From FEB-22 sp003105195 (lineage in GTDB: Bacteria > Pseudomonadota > Alphaproteobacteria > Rhizobiales > Xanthobacteraceae), in NCBI GenBank assembly GCA_027493405.1, contig JAOSKV010000002.1, positions 145,134 to 209,133 of the forward strand: a stretch of DNA of 64,000 nucleotides. The letters run 5' to 3'. Under the pieces are notes generated by a model, which did no database searches, was not told the origin of the DNA, and was given only the letters and a program-made list of their open reading frames with translations. Positions 63,266 through 64,000 of this stretch are shown piece after piece. The translations under genes were made by a program, and so were the position numbers. Numbering within the stretch: the first letter of the stretch is position 1; every line of letters starts with the position of its first letter.

Positions 63266-63664
63266 CTACTCGGCGGCCTTGGCTTCGGCGGCGCGCGGGT
63301 CCTGGCGGTCCTGGCGCTCGGTGATGCGCGCCTTCTTGCCGCGCAGCTCGCGCAGGTAATAGAGCTTGGCGCGACGCACCTTGCCGCGGCGGACCACCTT
63401 GATCGAGTCGATCATCGGCGAATAGAGCGGAAACACGCGCTCGACGCCCTCGCCGTAGGAGATCTTGCGGACCGTGAAGTTCTCGTTGATGCCGTGGCCG
63501 GCGCGGCCGATGCAGACGCCCTCATAGGCCTGCACGCGCGAGCGCTCGCCTTCCACCACCTTCACGTTGACGATCACGGTGTCGCCGGGGCCGAACTCCG
63601 GGATCTCCTTGTTGGCGGTCAGCTTGGCGATCTGCTCCTGCTCGAGCTCGCGGATCAGGCTCAT
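63266..63664 (-). CDS. rplS: 50S ribosomal protein L19
   Basis: L19 sits at the 30S-50S interface. The 132-residue product has IPEFGPGDTVIVNVKVVEGE, RVQAYEGVCIGRAG and VERVFPLYSPMIDSIKVVRR, all core L19 sequence. A charged C-terminal tail (about 15 residues longer than in E. coli) is usual in Rhizobiales. It follows trmD in the expected order, with a gap of about 94 bp. Confidence 0.97.
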   Translation of the reverse strand: MSLIRELEQEQIAKLTANKEIPEFGPGDTVIVNVKVVEGERSRVQAYEGVCIGRAGHGINENFTVRKISYGEGVERVFPLYSPMIDSIKVVRRGKVRRAKLYYLRELRGKKARITERQDRQDPRAAEAKAAE

Positions 63665-63758
63665 GATACGTCTCCATCGCGGCGCAGCCGCTCGCGGGCG
63701 CGCGCATCTTCGGGTCTATCTGGGTCGGCGCAGCTTCTACGATACTGCGCGGGCTTTG

Positions 63759-64000
63759 TCATCCGTCCGGCGCGAATTTCGCCGCCTGCCGCCGGGCGAG
63801 GTAGGCGGCCCACAGATCCGGCCGCCGGGCAGCGGTCAGGCGCTCGGCCTCGGCCCGGCGCCAGGCCGCAATCCGGCCGTGGTCGCCGGAGAGCAGGATT
63901 TCGGGGATCGGCCGGCCCTCGAAGACCTGGGGGCGCGTATATTGCGGGTATTCGAGCAGGCCTTCGGCGAAGCTCTCCTCGGTTCCCGAGGCGTCGTGGC
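63759..64000 (-). CDS. trmD: tRNA (guanine-N1)-methyltransferase TrmD, C-terminal part
   Basis: The last 79 residues of TrmD are present; the gene continues beyond the window. The protein reads SFAEGLLEYPQYTRPQVFEG, then IPEILLSGDHGRIAAWRRAE and a helical tail ending FAPDG. The LLEYPQYTRP and LLSGDH motifs lie in the TrmD SPOUT/C-terminal region. The place before rplS is the conserved rpsP-rimM-trmD-rplS order. Confidence 0.93.
   Translation of the reverse strand, partial: HDASGTEESFAEGLLEYPQYTRPQVFEGRPIPEILLSGDHGRIAAWRRAEAERLTAARRPDLWAAYLARRQAAKFAPDG

Overview
The window is GC-rich chromosomal DNA of an alphaproteobacterium, most likely a member of the Hyphomicrobiales (Rhizobiales) near the Xanthobacteraceae/Nitrobacteraceae. 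The evidence is the mdh-sucC-sucD-sucA-sucB-lpdA order, the sdhCDAB order, leuB/leuC/leuD near asd and rplS-trmD, and dispersed intergenic palindromes of the kind common in Bradyrhizobium relatives. Almost all of it is core metabolism. I see no prophage, CRISPR array, insertion sequence, rRNA or tRNA gene.

Layout. Positions 1-11.9 kb hold folD, an acetyltransferase, a hydrolase, typA, a recQ-priA pair facing xerC, and small membrane or exported proteins. Positions 12.1-22.7 kb hold the TCA block, all on the minus strand: zapE, mdh, sucC, sucD, sucA, sucB, a DUF4160/DUF2442 pair, lpdA. Positions 23-24.2 kb carry two paralogous small exported proteins, each with a duplicated upstream region and its own terminator. 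Positions 24.5-27.7 kb hold an acetyltransferase and a TrpXYZ-like ABC importer. Positions 28.0-31.9 kb hold an Mla-type lipid transport operon with fused subunits. Positions 31.9-35.5 kb hold sdhCDAB. Positions 35.7-41.9 kb hold a LysR regulator, sodC, a cysteine-hydrolase relative, a MaoC hydratase, leuB and an FkbM methyltransferase. Positions 42.0-45.2 kb form an ECF sigma / anti-sigma / sulfite-oxidase-like / cytochrome c operon. asd follows, preceded by a possible Thr/Lys-rich leader peptide. Positions 46.5-52.1 kb hold a threonine dehydratase, a DUF429 protein, a FAD oxidoreductase and a Pat-like CoA-ligase/acetyltransferase. Positions 52.2-64 kb hold a CitE-like lyase, a Crp/Fnr regulator fused to a Cys-rich tail, leuD, a TRAP transporter, small exported proteins, leuC, rplS and the 3' end of trmD.

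Sequence quality matters here. Seven genes are broken: folD, an alpha/beta hydrolase, typA, recQ, xerC, sucA and a lysR gene. Three breaks (folD, xerC, sucA) coincide with G- or C-homopolymer tracts that look like low-quality read tails, and the others are mostly single-base indels. Several of these genes are normally essential or single copy, so I read most breaks as draft-assembly errors and not real pseudogenes. sucA is the worst: about 2.7 kb in which recognisable fragments alternate with C/T-rich filler and the C-terminal tail appears twice.

The most interesting biology I can support is: the Crp/Fnr protein with an FNR-like recognition helix, no N-terminal Fe-S cysteines and a four-Cys C-terminal module; the possible asd leader peptide; the duplicated small exported genes with GTGAA/TTCAC palindromes; and the DUF4160/DUF2442 pair placed inside the 2-oxoglutarate dehydrogenase operon. 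I did not find a clear, self-contained new system.
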